Notes: generated from the sequence alone by a model not told the origin. DNA of 64,000 nucleotides from Bacteroidales bacterium UBA1184 (GCA_002310235.1 DBYO01000033.1:85613-149612); one strand, 5' to 3'. Positions 8,289 through 17,523 are shown, counted from the first letter of the stretch. Translations and numbers: made by a program.

Positions 8289-11200
8289 ATATAAAGCGAT
8301 ACATATTAGTTGCAGCTATCATGTTTTCAGCATATGTCGCGAAAGCACAACTTTCCGTAACCATCACAGCAGACTCTTTCAGTGGATGCTCGCCGCAGAA
8401 TCTGACTTTCGGATGCAATGTAACTGGAGCAGGCAGCAACATATCATACTCATGGTCGTCGGGCAACGGCGACGTATCACAACTTGCTTCGCCAACATTC
8501 TCGTACATAAACGGTGGCACATACACTCTCTCGCTAACAGTTACCAGCAATGGGCAAACTGCCTCCGACAGTCATTTGGTTGTAATATTCCAGTCGCCAG
8601 AAGCGCATTTCGACGAAACGCCACAAACAGGCTGCACGCCTTTCGACGTAATGATGAACGACCAATCAACCTTAGGCGGCGCACCTATTACAAGTTGGCT
8701 GTGGTATTGGGGCGATGGCACCACCTCTAACACTCAAAATGCATCTCATACCTACCTGCACTCTGGACTACTTACCGTGTCGCTCCGCGTTACCGACGCC
8801 AATGGTTGCTCAGGCGAACATTACGCACAGATAGTAAACGCTTCGTCAACGCCATCAGTATCTGTAGAAACAGAAGTTGACCAATGGTGCGTACCTCCGC
8901 TTCAAGTACCGTTTCAATCACAGGTCACAACAGCCCCAAATGTTTCACCAGCCTACACACTTTCGTGGAATTTCGGTGACGGACAAACTGGCACAGGGGA
9001 CAATCTTACACACACCTACAACACTTATGGACATTTTGATGTAAATGTTACCGTAACCGATAGCTACGGATGCTCCGCCTCCGCTTCATACCCAAACATG
9101 ATTTCAATTGCTGCAATAGTGCCTCGTTACAATGCACCATCGGCAGTATGCAAAAACTCATCGACAGCATTCCGCAGTCTTATGGGACAAATAAATTGCC
9201 AATGGAATTTCGGCGACGGCTCACCTGTTTCAAACTCTCCAACAGCATACCACACATATACAACAGCAGGAACCTACACAGGTACATTTACAGCCGACCC
9301 AGGCGGACCCTGCGAACAATCGGCGACATTCCAAGTAAAAGTAGAGGAAGTCCACGCATCGTTTGTAGTTGACAGTACTTTCTCGTGCGACTATCCATTC
9401 ACAGTACATTTCACAAACACATCCATAGGCGATGATATTGCATATAGGTACGATATAGATGTTGATCCTCCATATAATACTTATATGACGAATGAGAATC
9501 CAGAAGTTACATATTATGAAAACGGAGTTTATCGCCCAATCCTGACTGCATATACATCAGCAGGATGTTACGACACATTTGAGGGTCCTACCATAATGGT
9601 GAACCATCCAGAAGCATCTTTGGAAATATTAGATAGTCCCAACGAAACCTGCGCTGGATGCAACCCAACCACCATTTACTTTGACCATTTCATTGAATAC
9701 ACAGCAAACGAAGCAATTGTCGATTACTATTGGGACTTTGGCGACGGAAGCACCATGCACACGACATATACCCCTGTATCGCACACATATACCGAAGTAG
9801 GAACCTATTACCCCACACTTACTATAATCGACACATCGGGATGTACCGACACTAAACGATTGTGGAATAATAGTCCATGCTGCGGCGATATACAAATAGG
9901 ATATGCAATTCCTCCAGAGGATTTTGGAGCGTACGACAATATGCACAATCCGATAAACAGGGATACTATATGTCCTCAAGACGTATATTATTTATACAAT
10001 TCTATGTACGAAAGTTCCGATTCAATAACATTCACTTTTAACATAAACGGGCACCCATTTTCTCCACCTATTCCCCAAGAATACTCCTCATACACATTCG
10101 ATTTAGACACAGGTTGGAACAATATATATCTAAGCACGAATTACTTGGGGTGCCCATCAGATCATTATTTATGGGATAGTGTATATGTAATGGGACCGAT
10201 AATGAACTTTTTGCAATCCACGCACTGCTCAGCACCTTTCGACTTCAATTATCACATTAATGACAACAGAGGTGCGGATTATTGGGAATGGATTATAACA
10301 AATTCCGACAACGACACTCTTTTACATATACCACACTCGACGTCTTACGACCTACACTACACTTATCCAGGCTATGATTTATACTTCTGCGAACTGATTG
10401 GTCATAAAAACAACTCAGATTGCACATATACACAAAAGCTCATGAGTCCTATATATGAACTTCTTTTCGAATGGCATCTCGCTCCCGACACTGTATGCAT
10501 GGGAAGAAATATGTCGGTAGAAATCGATAATTATGCTATCAATTTTATCGAAATTGCCTATAACTGGGGAGTAAACGATGTTCCTATCGATAACCTTACG
10601 TGGTTCAACATCACCACAAATATTTCTCACTCTCATATGTACCAAGAACCGGGAGAACATACAATAACAGCATATCTGCGTCAGAACGACGGATGCATTT
10701 CAATATACACCAAGCCAATATACGTAGTTGACCCAACATCGACAATAACCCCGCCAGCCACAGTAGCATGCGTGCCCACAACTATAGAATATGAATGCAT
10801 ACTAACAAACACCAATGACCCCATAGCCGATGTGCAATGGAATTTTGGTGATGACAATGTAATACACGGAATTACCGTCCAACACGAATACACCAATGTA
10901 GGATACGAAAACGTATCATACATGGTGACCACCCGACATGGATGCGTGGATAGACGGACGATAAACAACCACATCCAAGGAATCGCCATTCCCGATCTCA
11001 ACGTCCAGTTCGACGACAGCGTATGCAACACCAGCATGGTGCTGTTCTCGGCCAATGTTGTAAACCCTGAATTCATATACGAATGGGATTTCGGCGATGC
11101 ATACACTGTCGGACCTGCAGGTTCGGTACTCTCGATCAACTTCCCCACCCCAGGACGTTATCCATTCTCGTTAAAGGTTACTGGTGGTTTGGGCTGCACC

Positions 11201-12751
11201 GACTCCATAAATTACCCCAATGGAGTGTGGGTAGAAAGCCTCGAAACCGAACTAGCACCACAAAACCAGATATTCAACTGCTATCCAGCACAACCGCAAT
11301 TCACAGTATCGGCTATAGCATTGCCCGATGGCACCGAACCGTCGTTCCGTTGGAACATGGGAAACGGCAACATACTTTACGTCGAGAATCCCGAATACCT
11401 TTACAATCGTCCCGGGAACTACACCATCTCTTTAGAAATAACAACTCCTGCAGGATGTCGCCAAATTAAGAATGCAAATGTAACAGTAAACGGACCATAC
11501 GCCGAAATCGACATTAGCGATACGGCTATATGCACAGGCGACGATGTCACATTTAGAATATTGAATGCACAAAATGTACAGTCGTATCAATGGGTTGTAG
11601 GCGGTGGTTTCAATTATACTACACCAACGGTTACCCACACATACGACTATGTTCCTCAATCGGGATATTTCCCTGTAGTACTTAGCCTTACAAGCGGAGA
11701 ATGCTCGATAGACTTAACCGAAATGATATATGTTTACGACGTTGATGCACGCTTCGGTTTGTACGCCAACGGCACAGAAATAACCGAAGGTCTATGCGAA
11801 CCTTTGACTGCAACACTTATAAACCAATCGTCGGAAAACAGCAGCTGGAAATGGTATCTGAACGGCAGTCCGTTTGGTACTTCTGCAGACGAAATACCAG
11901 TTTACTGGACAAACCCGTCGAATGCAGATTCGACTTACATAGTTTCGCTTGCAGCAACCAACGACCATAACTGCTACGACAGCGTTTCGCACGAATATGT
12001 ACTTTACCCGAGTCCCCACCTGCTTATAAGCAACGATACAGCTATCTGCTTAGGTGAAGAAGTAAACCTCATGGTTATGGGAGGAAATACGTACCACTGG
12101 GAAGCCCCTATCGATGACAACTCTCCGCTGCAAACCGTAAAACCCGACGAAACTACAGCCTACCATGTAGAGGCTTTCACCGACAAGATGTGCAAGGCCG
12201 AAGATTCGGTTAACGTCGCTGTAATGACACAATTCGAAGCTTCCATCGACCCAGAATATGAAACAATAAACATAGGCGACACAATTATTGCCGTGGTTTT
12301 GACGGAAAATATGCTAAACTGCCGCTGGTCGCCCGATGTAAATGTAATTTCGATCGGATGCGATTCGCTATTTCTATTCCCTCGCCAAACAACCGACTAC
12401 ACAGTATGGCTTAGCGACACGCTTGGTTGCATCGAAAACCGCTTCGACATTCATATCGAAGTCGATATGCGCTTCTCGCTTGATGTTCCCGGTGCGTTCA
12501 CTCCGCTTAGCGAAGGCGACGGCAATAACGTTGTATATGTTCGTGGACTGGGAATAAAACAATTGCTCCAATTCCGCATTTTCAACCGCTGGGGCGAAGA
12601 AGTCTTCTTCAGCGACGACCTATACAAAGGCTGGGACGGAACAATTAACGGCAAGGTACAGAACAACGACACCTATTCGTACTATGTAGAAGCCGAAATG
12701 TTCGACGGCAGCATAAAAACAAAAAAGGGCAACCTTATGCTTATAAGGTAA
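8285..12751 (+). CDS. Giant PKD-repeat adhesin with T9SS type B C-terminal domain (copy 2)
   Basis: The product is 1488 residues and a tandem paralogue of the preceding gene. The signal peptide ends KAQ, and the mature N-terminus shares GCNVTGAG and YSWSSGNGDVS with copy 1. PKD-type FGDG/HTY repeats follow, and the type B C-terminal domain is nearly the same as that of copy 1 (DVPGAFTPLSEGDGNN, FRIFNRWGEEVFFSDD, GWDGT). The middle is more diverged and has extra cysteines (CAGCNP). Translational coupling by ATGA at 8285-8288 suggests the two are made together. A T9SS surface adhesin is the best reading; the ligand cannot be told from sequence. A terminator hairpin overlaps its 3' end. Confidence 0.92.
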   Translation: MNIKRYILVAAIMFSAYVAKAQLSVTITADSFSGCSPQNLTFGCNVTGAGSNISYSWSSGNGDVSQLASPTFSYINGGTYTLSLTVTSNGQTASDSHLVVIFQSPEAHFDETPQTGCTPFDVMMNDQSTLGGAPITSWLWYWGDGTTSNTQNASHTYLHSGLLTVSLRVTDANGCSGEHYAQIVNASSTPSVSVETEVDQWCVPPLQVPFQSQVTTAPNVSPAYTLSWNFGDGQTGTGDNLTHTYNTYGHFDVNVTVTDSYGCSASASYPNMISIAAIVPRYNAPSAVCKNSSTAFRSLMGQINCQWNFGDGSPVSNSPTAYHTYTTAGTYTGTFTADPGGPCEQSATFQVKVEEVHASFVVDSTFSCDYPFTVHFTNTSIGDDIAYRYDIDVDPPYNTYMTNENPEVTYYENGVYRPILTAYTSAGCYDTFEGPTIMVNHPEASLEILDSPNETCAGCNPTTIYFDHFIEYTANEAIVDYYWDFGDGSTMHTTYTPVSHTYTEVGTYYPTLTIIDTSGCTDTKRLWNNSPCCGDIQIGYAIPPEDFGAYDNMHNPINRDTICPQDVYYLYNSMYESSDSITFTFNINGHPFSPPIPQEYSSYTFDLDTGWNNIYLSTNYLGCPSDHYLWDSVYVMGPIMNFLQSTHCSAPFDFNYHINDNRGADYWEWIITNSDNDTLLHIPHSTSYDLHYTYPGYDLYFCELIGHKNNSDCTYTQKLMSPIYELLFEWHLAPDTVCMGRNMSVEIDNYAINFIEIAYNWGVNDVPIDNLTWFNITTNISHSHMYQEPGEHTITAYLRQNDGCISIYTKPIYVVDPTSTITPPATVACVPTTIEYECILTNTNDPIADVQWNFGDDNVIHGITVQHEYTNVGYENVSYMVTTRHGCVDRRTINNHIQGIAIPDLNVQFDDSVCNTSMVLFSANVVNPEFIYEWDFGDAYTVGPAGSVLSINFPTPGRYPFSLKVTGGLGCTDSINYPNGVWVESLETELAPQNQIFNCYPAQPQFTVSAIALPDGTEPSFRWNMGNGNILYVENPEYLYNRPGNYTISLEITTPAGCRQIKNANVTVNGPYAEIDISDTAICTGDDVTFRILNAQNVQSYQWVVGGGFNYTTPTVTHTYDYVPQSGYFPVVLSLTSGECSIDLTEMIYVYDVDARFGLYANGTEITEGLCEPLTATLINQSSENSSWKWYLNGSPFGTSADEIPVYWTNPSNADSTYIVSLAATNDHNCYDSVSHEYVLYPSPHLLISNDTAICLGEEVNLMVMGGNTYHWEAPIDDNSPLQTVKPDETTAYHVEAFTDKMCKAEDSVNVAVMTQFEASIDPEYETINIGDTIIAVVLTENMLNCRWSPDVNVISIGCDSLFLFPRQTTDYTVWLSDTLGCIENRFDIHIEVDMRFSLDVPGAFTPLSEGDGNNVVYVRGLGIKQLLQFRIFNRWGEEVFFSDDLYKGWDGTINGKVQNNDTYSYYVEAEMFDGSIKTKKGNLMLIR

Positions 12752-12759
12752 CCCTTTTT
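12722..12759. terminator. Bidirectional terminator overlapping a stop codon
   Basis: The outer arms are AAAAAGGG (12722-12729) and CCCTTTTT (12752-12759). The inner arms are ACCTTAT (12732-12738) and ATAAGGT (12743-12749), with a GCTT loop. The stop TAA 12749-12751 lies inside the hairpin. It sits between convergent genes and has T runs on both strands. Confidence 0.75.
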
Positions 12760-12784
12760 CATATCTTACTAAATATTCTTAATC

Positions 12785-14179
12785 CTAATAATATCCCAAA
12801 GTTTTCAGCATCGACTTGTAACTCTGCTCCTTGGAATACAGACGGGTTGTTATCTTGCCTTCCTCATCGCGGTTGATAAGCACATGCTTTGGCGCGGGGA
12901 TCAGACAGTGCTGAATACCGCCAAAGCCACCTATAGCCTCCTGATATGCCCCCGTATTGAAGAAGCCAATGTAAAGTGTTTCGTTGGGATCGAATTCTGG
13001 CAGGTAGATTGCATTGACGTGCTGCTCGGAGTTGTAGTAGTCGTCGCTGTCGCAGGTAAGACCGCCTAGGAAAACACGCTCGTACTGGCAGTCCCAACGG
13101 TTGAGCGGCAACATTACAAACCTTTTGTTTATTGCCCACGAATCAGGCAAAGTGGTTATGAACGACGAGTCTATCATGTTCCACTTTTCGCGGTCGTTCT
13201 GCTGTTTCTGGTCAACTACCGAATATATTGCGCCACCGCTTTCTCCAACGGTAAACGAACCAAACTCAGTATAAATGTCAGGTTCCTGAACCTTTGCAGC
13301 CGTGCAAATCATCTTTATCTGGTTGACAATCTCCTCGGCCATATATTCGTAGTCGTAGTCGAAATTCAGGCTGTTCTTTATCGGGAAACCACCACCGATG
13401 TCAAGAGAATCGAGGTCGGGGCATATTTTCTTCAGTTCGCAATACACATTGATACATTTGTTAAGCTCGTTCCAATAGTACGCGGTATCCTTGATTCCTG
13501 TATTGATGAAGAAATGTAGCATCTTCAACTTCACTCTTGGATTGTTTTCTATAGCATCGTGGTAGAACTGCATTATGTTCTTGTACCCTATTCCAAGTCG
13601 CGAAGTATAGAATTCAAACTTAGGTTCCTCCTCCGATGCGATACGGATACCGACATTAAAATCGCCCTCCACATTTTCGAGCAGGCCAGTCAGTTCGTTG
13701 GGGTTATCAAGAATCGGAATCACATTATTAAAACCTTCATTCATCAATCGGGCGATGTTTTCTATGTATGCGGGAATCTTGAAACCGTTGCACACAACAT
13801 GCAGGCTTTCATCAACGAGATTCTGCTCCTTTAGTGCACGAATAAGGTCGATGTCAAAGCTGGAACTTGTCTCCAACTGCACATTGTTCTTCAGTACTTC
13901 TTCCATTACAAACTGGAAGTGCGAACTTTTTGTACAATAGCACTGGACATACTTACCTTGATAATCGGCCTTTGTAATTGCCACATTGAACCACACTCTT
14001 GCCTTCTGGATATTCTCTGTTATCTTAGGCAAGTACGTAAATTTCAAGGGAGTTCCATACTGCTTAACCAGATCCATAAGCGGAATGTCGTAGTAAAGGA
14101 GTTCTCCTTCTTCTACTTCAAATTCTTCAGTTGGAAAGTCGAACGACTGTTCAATCAAATCTTGATACTTAACTTTCAT
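12785..14179 (-). CDS. PLP-dependent fold-III decarboxylase, arginine decarboxylase-like
   Basis: The product is 464 residues. An alanine-racemase-like barrel near the N-terminus carries the probable PLP lysine K84 in QCYCTKSSHF. Downstream are HVVCNGFK, the GGGFPI phosphate-binding glycine loop (SLDIGGGFPI), and a C-terminal beta domain with GGLTCDSDDYY and FFNTGAYQEAIGGFGG. The length and these motifs match the short arginine decarboxylase-like enzymes of Bacteroidota, which make agmatine for polyamine synthesis and are shorter than the roughly 630-residue SpeA. Substrate assignment (arginine rather than diaminopimelate, ornithine or carboxynorspermidine) is by family resemblance only. pdxJ, which makes the cofactor, lies upstream on the same strand but has its own terminator. 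Confidence 0.8.
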   Translation of the reverse strand: MKVKYQDLIEQSFDFPTEEFEVEEGELLYYDIPLMDLVKQYGTPLKFTYLPKITENIQKARVWFNVAITKADYQGKYVQCYCTKSSHFQFVMEEVLKNNVQLETSSSFDIDLIRALKEQNLVDESLHVVCNGFKIPAYIENIARLMNEGFNNVIPILDNPNELTGLLENVEGDFNVGIRIASEEEPKFEFYTSRLGIGYKNIMQFYHDAIENNPRVKLKMLHFFINTGIKDTAYYWNELNKCINVYCELKKICPDLDSLDIGGGFPIKNSLNFDYDYEYMAEEIVNQIKMICTAAKVQEPDIYTEFGSFTVGESGGAIYSVVDQKQQNDREKWNMIDSSFITTLPDSWAINKRFVMLPLNRWDCQYERVFLGGLTCDSDDYYNSEQHVNAIYLPEFDPNETLYIGFFNTGAYQEAIGGFGGIQHCLIPAPKHVLINRDEEGKITTRLYSKEQSYKSMLKTLGYY

Positions 14180-14226
14180 TTCTCAACAAAACCAAATCTA
14201 AATTAACTACATTGCAAAACTGGTGG

Positions 14227-14257
14227 CAAATGTAAGTCATTTACTTTATATAACAAA
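14227..14257 (-). promoter_or_regulatory. Promoter of the decarboxylase gene
   Basis: On the minus strand, TACATTTG (14234-14227) fits the -7 element. A TTTTG (about 14258-14254) lies 19 bases further upstream. The -7 box is about 50 bases before the ATG. Confidence 0.55.
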
Positions 14258-14285
14258 AAGGAAAATTAGATTTTTTAAAGCATAA

Positions 14286-14313
14286 AAAAGCACCCACAAA
14301 TGCGGGTGCTTTT
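14286..14313 (-). terminator. Terminator after pdxJ
   Basis: A perfect 10-base stem, AAAAGCACCC pairing with GGGTGCTTTT, has an 8-base loop. On the minus strand it begins 20 bases after the pdxJ stop and ends in a T run, so it separates pdxJ from the decarboxylase gene. Confidence 0.85.
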
Positions 14314-14332
14314 CATCTCACTTTTGAGATAT

Positions 14333-15052
14333 TTACTTCATTTTCAACTCTTTGAGATATTTTTTTATAGTAGCTTCGAGACCCAAATAAAGTGCGTCGG
14401 ATATTAGCGCATGACCTATCGACACTTCGGCTACATTTGGAACCTTTGTCACAAAGTAATTAAGATTATCAAGATTAAGGTCATGTCCAGCATTTATTCC
14501 GAGTCCAAGTTCGTTGGCAAGCTTAGCTGCCTTTACAAAGTCTGCGACAGCTTTTTCTTTGTTTTTCGCAAAATTTGCAGCGTATGGTTCAGTATATAAC
14601 TCAATACGATCGGTTTCAGTATAGGTTGCGCCTTCTACATTCTGCAATTTTGTATCAACAAAAATAGATGTCCTTATACCTGCATCTTTAAAGTCGCCAA
14701 TTATCTTCTTCAGAAATTCCTTGTTTACGACTGTGTCCCATCCAGCATTGGAAGTAAGCGCCTCAGGCGGATCGGGGACAAGAGTTACCTGCGTAGGCTT
14801 TACACGCAGAACCAAATCGATGAACTCTTTCGACGGATAACCTTCGATATTGAATTCGGTGGTTATTATAGGACGAATGTCGTAAACATCCTGGTATTTG
14901 ATGTGCCGTCCATCGGGACGAGGATGCACGGTTATTCCCTGAGCGCCGAACTTTTCACAATTTATTGCCGCCAATTTCACATCGGGCACATTGCCTCCGC
15001 GAGCGTTGCGTATCGTGGCTATCTTGTTGATGTTAACACTTAACTTTGTCAT
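14333..15052 (-). CDS. pdxJ: Pyridoxine 5'-phosphate synthase PdxJ
   Basis: The product is 239 residues, a TIM-barrel enzyme that condenses 3-amino-2-oxopropyl phosphate with deoxyxylulose 5-phosphate in the DXP-dependent route to vitamin B6. Family motifs are LSVNINKIATIRNARGG at the N-terminus, GITVHPRPDGRHI, EFNIEGYPS, VTLVPDPPEALTSNAGWD and GINAGHDLNL. I start at ATG 15052 (MTKLSVN), which matches the family start; an in-frame ATG at 15073 would add seven residues. A -7 element TACATTTG lies on the minus strand at 15119-15112. Confidence 0.96.
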   Translation of the reverse strand: MTKLSVNINKIATIRNARGGNVPDVKLAAINCEKFGAQGITVHPRPDGRHIKYQDVYDIRPIITTEFNIEGYPSKEFIDLVLRVKPTQVTLVPDPPEALTSNAGWDTVVNKEFLKKIIGDFKDAGIRTSIFVDTKLQNVEGATYTETDRIELYTEPYAANFAKNKEKAVADFVKAAKLANELGLGINAGHDLNLDNLNYFVTKVPNVAEVSIGHALISDALYLGLEATIKKYLKELKMK

Positions 15053-15198
15053 TTTCGTAAAATCTTTCTTCAAAAAACAATAAATCCCTTTGCCATTTCG
15101 AAAGCGGACGGCAAATGTACAAACTTTTTTCGCTCGTGCTCCCGTTGTTGATAACTATTTTTTATTCACTTATTCTATTGTCAAATCACAAAAAAGAT

Positions 15199-15206
15199 TA
15201 ATTTTG
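15199..15206 (+). promoter_or_regulatory. -7 promoter element of the glycosyltransferase operon
   Basis: TAATTTTG fits TAnnTTTG. A TTG at 15178-15180 lies 18 bases upstream as a -33 element. The -7 box ends 9 bases before the ATG at 15216, so the 5' leader would be extremely short or absent, or translation starts at ATG 15228. Confidence 0.55.
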
Positions 15207-15215
15207 CATCATCTT

Positions 15216-16343
15216 ATGAAAAGGAAGATGAAGGTTATTATTATAGGTACAGCCTACCCTTACAGAAGCAAGGTTTCAGCATTCAACCATAATCTGGCGC
15301 GACAACTAATGGCCGATGGCAACGATGTGGAAATCATTACTTACACTTACCAAGGTTCGGAGCTCCGCAAATTCTCTGGAGACGAGTCTCCAGAGAACAT
15401 TAGGATAACCCACATGATAAATTCGGTGAATCCTATGAGTTGGAGAAGAACGGCAAATTACATCAAAAAATCACTTCCCGACGAAGTGATATTTGCATAC
15501 ACAAACTCACGTGCCTCTGTATGCATGGGCAATATAGCGCAAAAGCTCAGTGGTCCCGAAGGTATCAAGCGCGTGGCTATAGTGAAGGATATTATTCCCG
15601 AGGACGCCAATGTACTCGACAGAATACTGCCCTACAAATTTGCACGTAATATTGATGGATTTGTATGCGTAAACAAAGGTATAAACGAGGACATTGAGCA
15701 CTTCGAAAAGACACCAAAACCGAAAAAATATTCAAATCTGCCAATAAACGTTCCTTACGGCAAGCGTATCCCCCGCGAAATGGCTATAGAGCAACTTTCG
15801 CTAGATCCTAGCTACAGATATCTTCTTTGTTTTGGATACATTCGTCCATACAAAGGCCTCGACCTTCTAATCGAAGCTTTTGCCGACGAGAGAATTCGAA
15901 AGTATAAGGTTAAGCTTCTCATTGCCGGAGAGTTTAAGGACGATGTACAGCCATATATTGATAAGATTCACAGCACCAACATTGGCGAATATCTGGAAAT
16001 GCGCACCGAATACATCAGCAACCGCGATGTAAACAAATACTTTTCTGCTGCCGACATGATTGTGCAGACCTACAAAAAGCCAAAGGAAAGCGGAGTTACA
16101 CAAATGGCATATCATTTCGAAAAGCCTATGCTTGTGACAAATGTCAAGAAGCTTGCCGACATAGTTCCCAATGGTGTTGTAGGATATGTTGTAGAGCCCG
16201 AACCTAAATCAATTGCCGATGCAATAGTCGATTTTTACGAAAACAACCGACGCGAGGAGTTTGAAAGAAATGTAGCTGTAGAAAAACAAAAATTTTCATG
16301 GGTAAACCTTACAAAGACAATAGAATCACTTTTCAATGAATGA
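15216..16343 (+). CDS. Glycosyltransferase family 4 protein
   Basis: The product is 375 residues. It has an N-terminal Rossmann domain (VIIIGTAYPYR, then NHNLARQLMADGNDVEIITY) and a C-terminal GT-B domain with LLCFGYIRPYKGLDLLIEAF, LLIAGEF, YFSAADMIVQTYKKPKESG and EKPMLVTNV. These are typical of GT4 retaining transferases that use nucleotide sugars in LPS or capsule assembly; donor and acceptor are not readable from sequence. The open frame extends to 15090, but that part is not conserved-looking, so I start at ATG 15216 (15228 possible). It overlaps gmhA by 8 bases, which suggests a joint envelope-sugar role. Confidence 0.88.
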   Translation: MKRKMKVIIIGTAYPYRSKVSAFNHNLARQLMADGNDVEIITYTYQGSELRKFSGDESPENIRITHMINSVNPMSWRRTANYIKKSLPDEVIFAYTNSRASVCMGNIAQKLSGPEGIKRVAIVKDIIPEDANVLDRILPYKFARNIDGFVCVNKGINEDIEHFEKTPKPKKYSNLPINVPYGKRIPREMAIEQLSLDPSYRYLLCFGYIRPYKGLDLLIEAFADERIRKYKVKLLIAGEFKDDVQPYIDKIHSTNIGEYLEMRTEYISNRDVNKYFSAADMIVQTYKKPKESGVTQMAYHFEKPMLVTNVKKLADIVPNGVVGYVVEPEPKSIADAIVDFYENNRREEFERNVAVEKQKFSWVNLTKTIESLFNE

Positions 16344-16911
16344 TATAAAAAAAATAATAAGCGAAAGCGTAGCCGTTAAGCAGCGCATATTGGAAGACGA
16401 AGAACTATTGCGACGTATATATGCGTTTAAGACTATGATAGTGAATGCATACCGTAATGGCGCAAAAGTACTATTTTGTGGCAATGGCGGCAGCGCCGCC
16501 GATGCCCAGCACATTGCAGCCGAGCTGTCGGGACGTTTTTATCTCGACCGCAAGCCTCTGCATGCAGAAGCATTACATTGCAATTCGTCGTACATGACAT
16601 CGGTATCTAACGACTACGGCTTCGAATGCGTTTTTTCGAGGGCTATTGAGGCTTTCGCCAACAAGGGAGATATTTTGGTGGGAATTTCCACATCGGGCAA
16701 TTCGGCAAATGTGCTCAAGGCATGCGAAAAGGCGCGCGAAATGGGCGTTTCCATAATTGCAATGACAGGTAACAATGGGGGAAAAATAGCGAAGATGTCG
16801 GATTTGCTTATAAACGTACCATCAACCGACACTCCACGCATTCAGGAAGCACATATTATGATAGGTCATATTGTTTGTGAACTTGTCGAAAAAGAATTGT
16901 TTGGGAAATGA
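16336..16911 (+). CDS. gmhA: Sedoheptulose 7-phosphate isomerase GmhA
   Basis: The product is 191 residues with a single SIS domain: FCGNGGSAADAQHIAAELSG, ISTSGNSANVLKA and the C-terminal PRIQEAHIMIGHIVCELVE with the conserved QExH. GmhA turns sedoheptulose 7-phosphate into glycero-manno-heptose 7-phosphate, the first step to ADP- or GDP-heptose for LPS core or S-layer glycans. It overlaps the preceding glycosyltransferase gene and the following hotdog gene (ATGA, 16908-16911), so the three are very likely one operon. No other heptose genes are in the window. Confidence 0.94.
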   Translation: MNDIKKIISESVAVKQRILEDEELLRRIYAFKTMIVNAYRNGAKVLFCGNGGSAADAQHIAAELSGRFYLDRKPLHAEALHCNSSYMTSVSNDYGFECVFSRAIEAFANKGDILVGISTSGNSANVLKACEKAREMGVSIIAMTGNNGGKIAKMSDLLINVPSTDTPRIQEAHIMIGHIVCELVEKELFGK

Positions 16912-17309
16912 GTTCTTCAATGCTCGATAACGCCAGGAAAACCTTTGGTCGCGACAAGTTCGCTACCGAAGTGACAGGTATTGAGATTGTTGCTGTGTCC
17001 GAAAACTATGCAAAATGCGAACTGGCAATCGACGACCGTCATCGCAATGCGATGCGAGCGGTTATGGGAGGCGTTATTTTCACTCTTGCCGACTTTTGTT
17101 TTGCTGTAGCCGCAAATTCGAAAAAACTTTCATCTGTATCGGTGTCGTCAAACATTGTTTTCTTGAATGCTGTACGTGGAGAAAGGCTTATTGCCGAGGC
17201 CCATTGCATGAAATCTGGGAGAAAAAACTGCTTTTTCAAAATAAGCGTTACTGACGAATTAGGCACTCAGGTTGCCGAAGTTGAAGAAATTGGATGTGTG
17301 GTGGAGTAA
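16908..17309 (+). CDS. PaaI-type hotdog-fold thioesterase
   Basis: The product is 133 residues with the hotdog pattern HRNAMRAVMGGVIFTLADFCFAVAAN, where the glycine-rich turn and following Asp correspond to the catalytic region of PaaI-like acyl-CoA thioesterases, then SVSVSSNIVFLNAVRGERL. The usual HGG is here MGG. The substrate is unknown. It is the third gene of the glycosyltransferase-gmhA operon, joined by a four-base overlap; whether it serves glycan synthesis or is a passenger cannot be told. Confidence 0.82.
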   Translation: MSSSMLDNARKTFGRDKFATEVTGIEIVAVSENYAKCELAIDDRHRNAMRAVMGGVIFTLADFCFAVAANSKKLSSVSVSSNIVFLNAVRGERLIAEAHCMKSGRKNCFFKISVTDELGTQVAEVEEIGCVVE

Positions 17310-17326
17310 AATAAAGTTTTGATGTC

Positions 17327-17354
17327 GGCCACTTCTTTAGTCAGCTGGCCTTTT
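17327..17354 (+). terminator. Possible weak terminator
   Basis: GGCCA (17327-17331) pairs with TGGCC (17346-17350), followed by TTTT. The stem is only five bases with a 14-base loop, so this is tentative. Its position 18 bases after the hotdog stop codon fits. Confidence 0.35.
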
Positions 17355-17440
17355 GATGGTAATATCCAATACCTAAAACTAATAAAGCGATGATTTACAA
17401 CCAACTTCTGACTCCGTTCCTTGAACTGCCTCCAGAGACG

Positions 17441-17466
17441 CTCCTTGAGCGTAGTCGAAGGGGCGG
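17441..17466. repeat. GAGCGTAGTCGAAGG-type intergenic repeat
   Basis: CTCCTTGAGCGTAGTCGAAG continuing into GGGCGG. The imperfect inverted arms CTCCTTGAGC and GTCGAAGGGGC and the core word resemble short interspersed repeats I have seen in many bacterial genomes. Only one copy is obvious in this window. Confidence 0.5.
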
Positions 17467-17523
17467 ATTTTAATAGTAAAATATTTGAATTGTTGATTTT
17501 TTTAATAATTAAATTTTATTATT

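Noticed and set aside
8285..12751. Considered the second adhesin as a frameshifted continuation of the first
   Set aside because: It has its own ATG, a full signal peptide and its own sorting domain, and aligns from end to end with copy 1, so it is a duplicate.
12864..13139. 91-codon frame inside the decarboxylase gene on the same strand
   Set aside because: Alternative frame of a well supported gene; Arg/Cys/Ala-rich with no motif.
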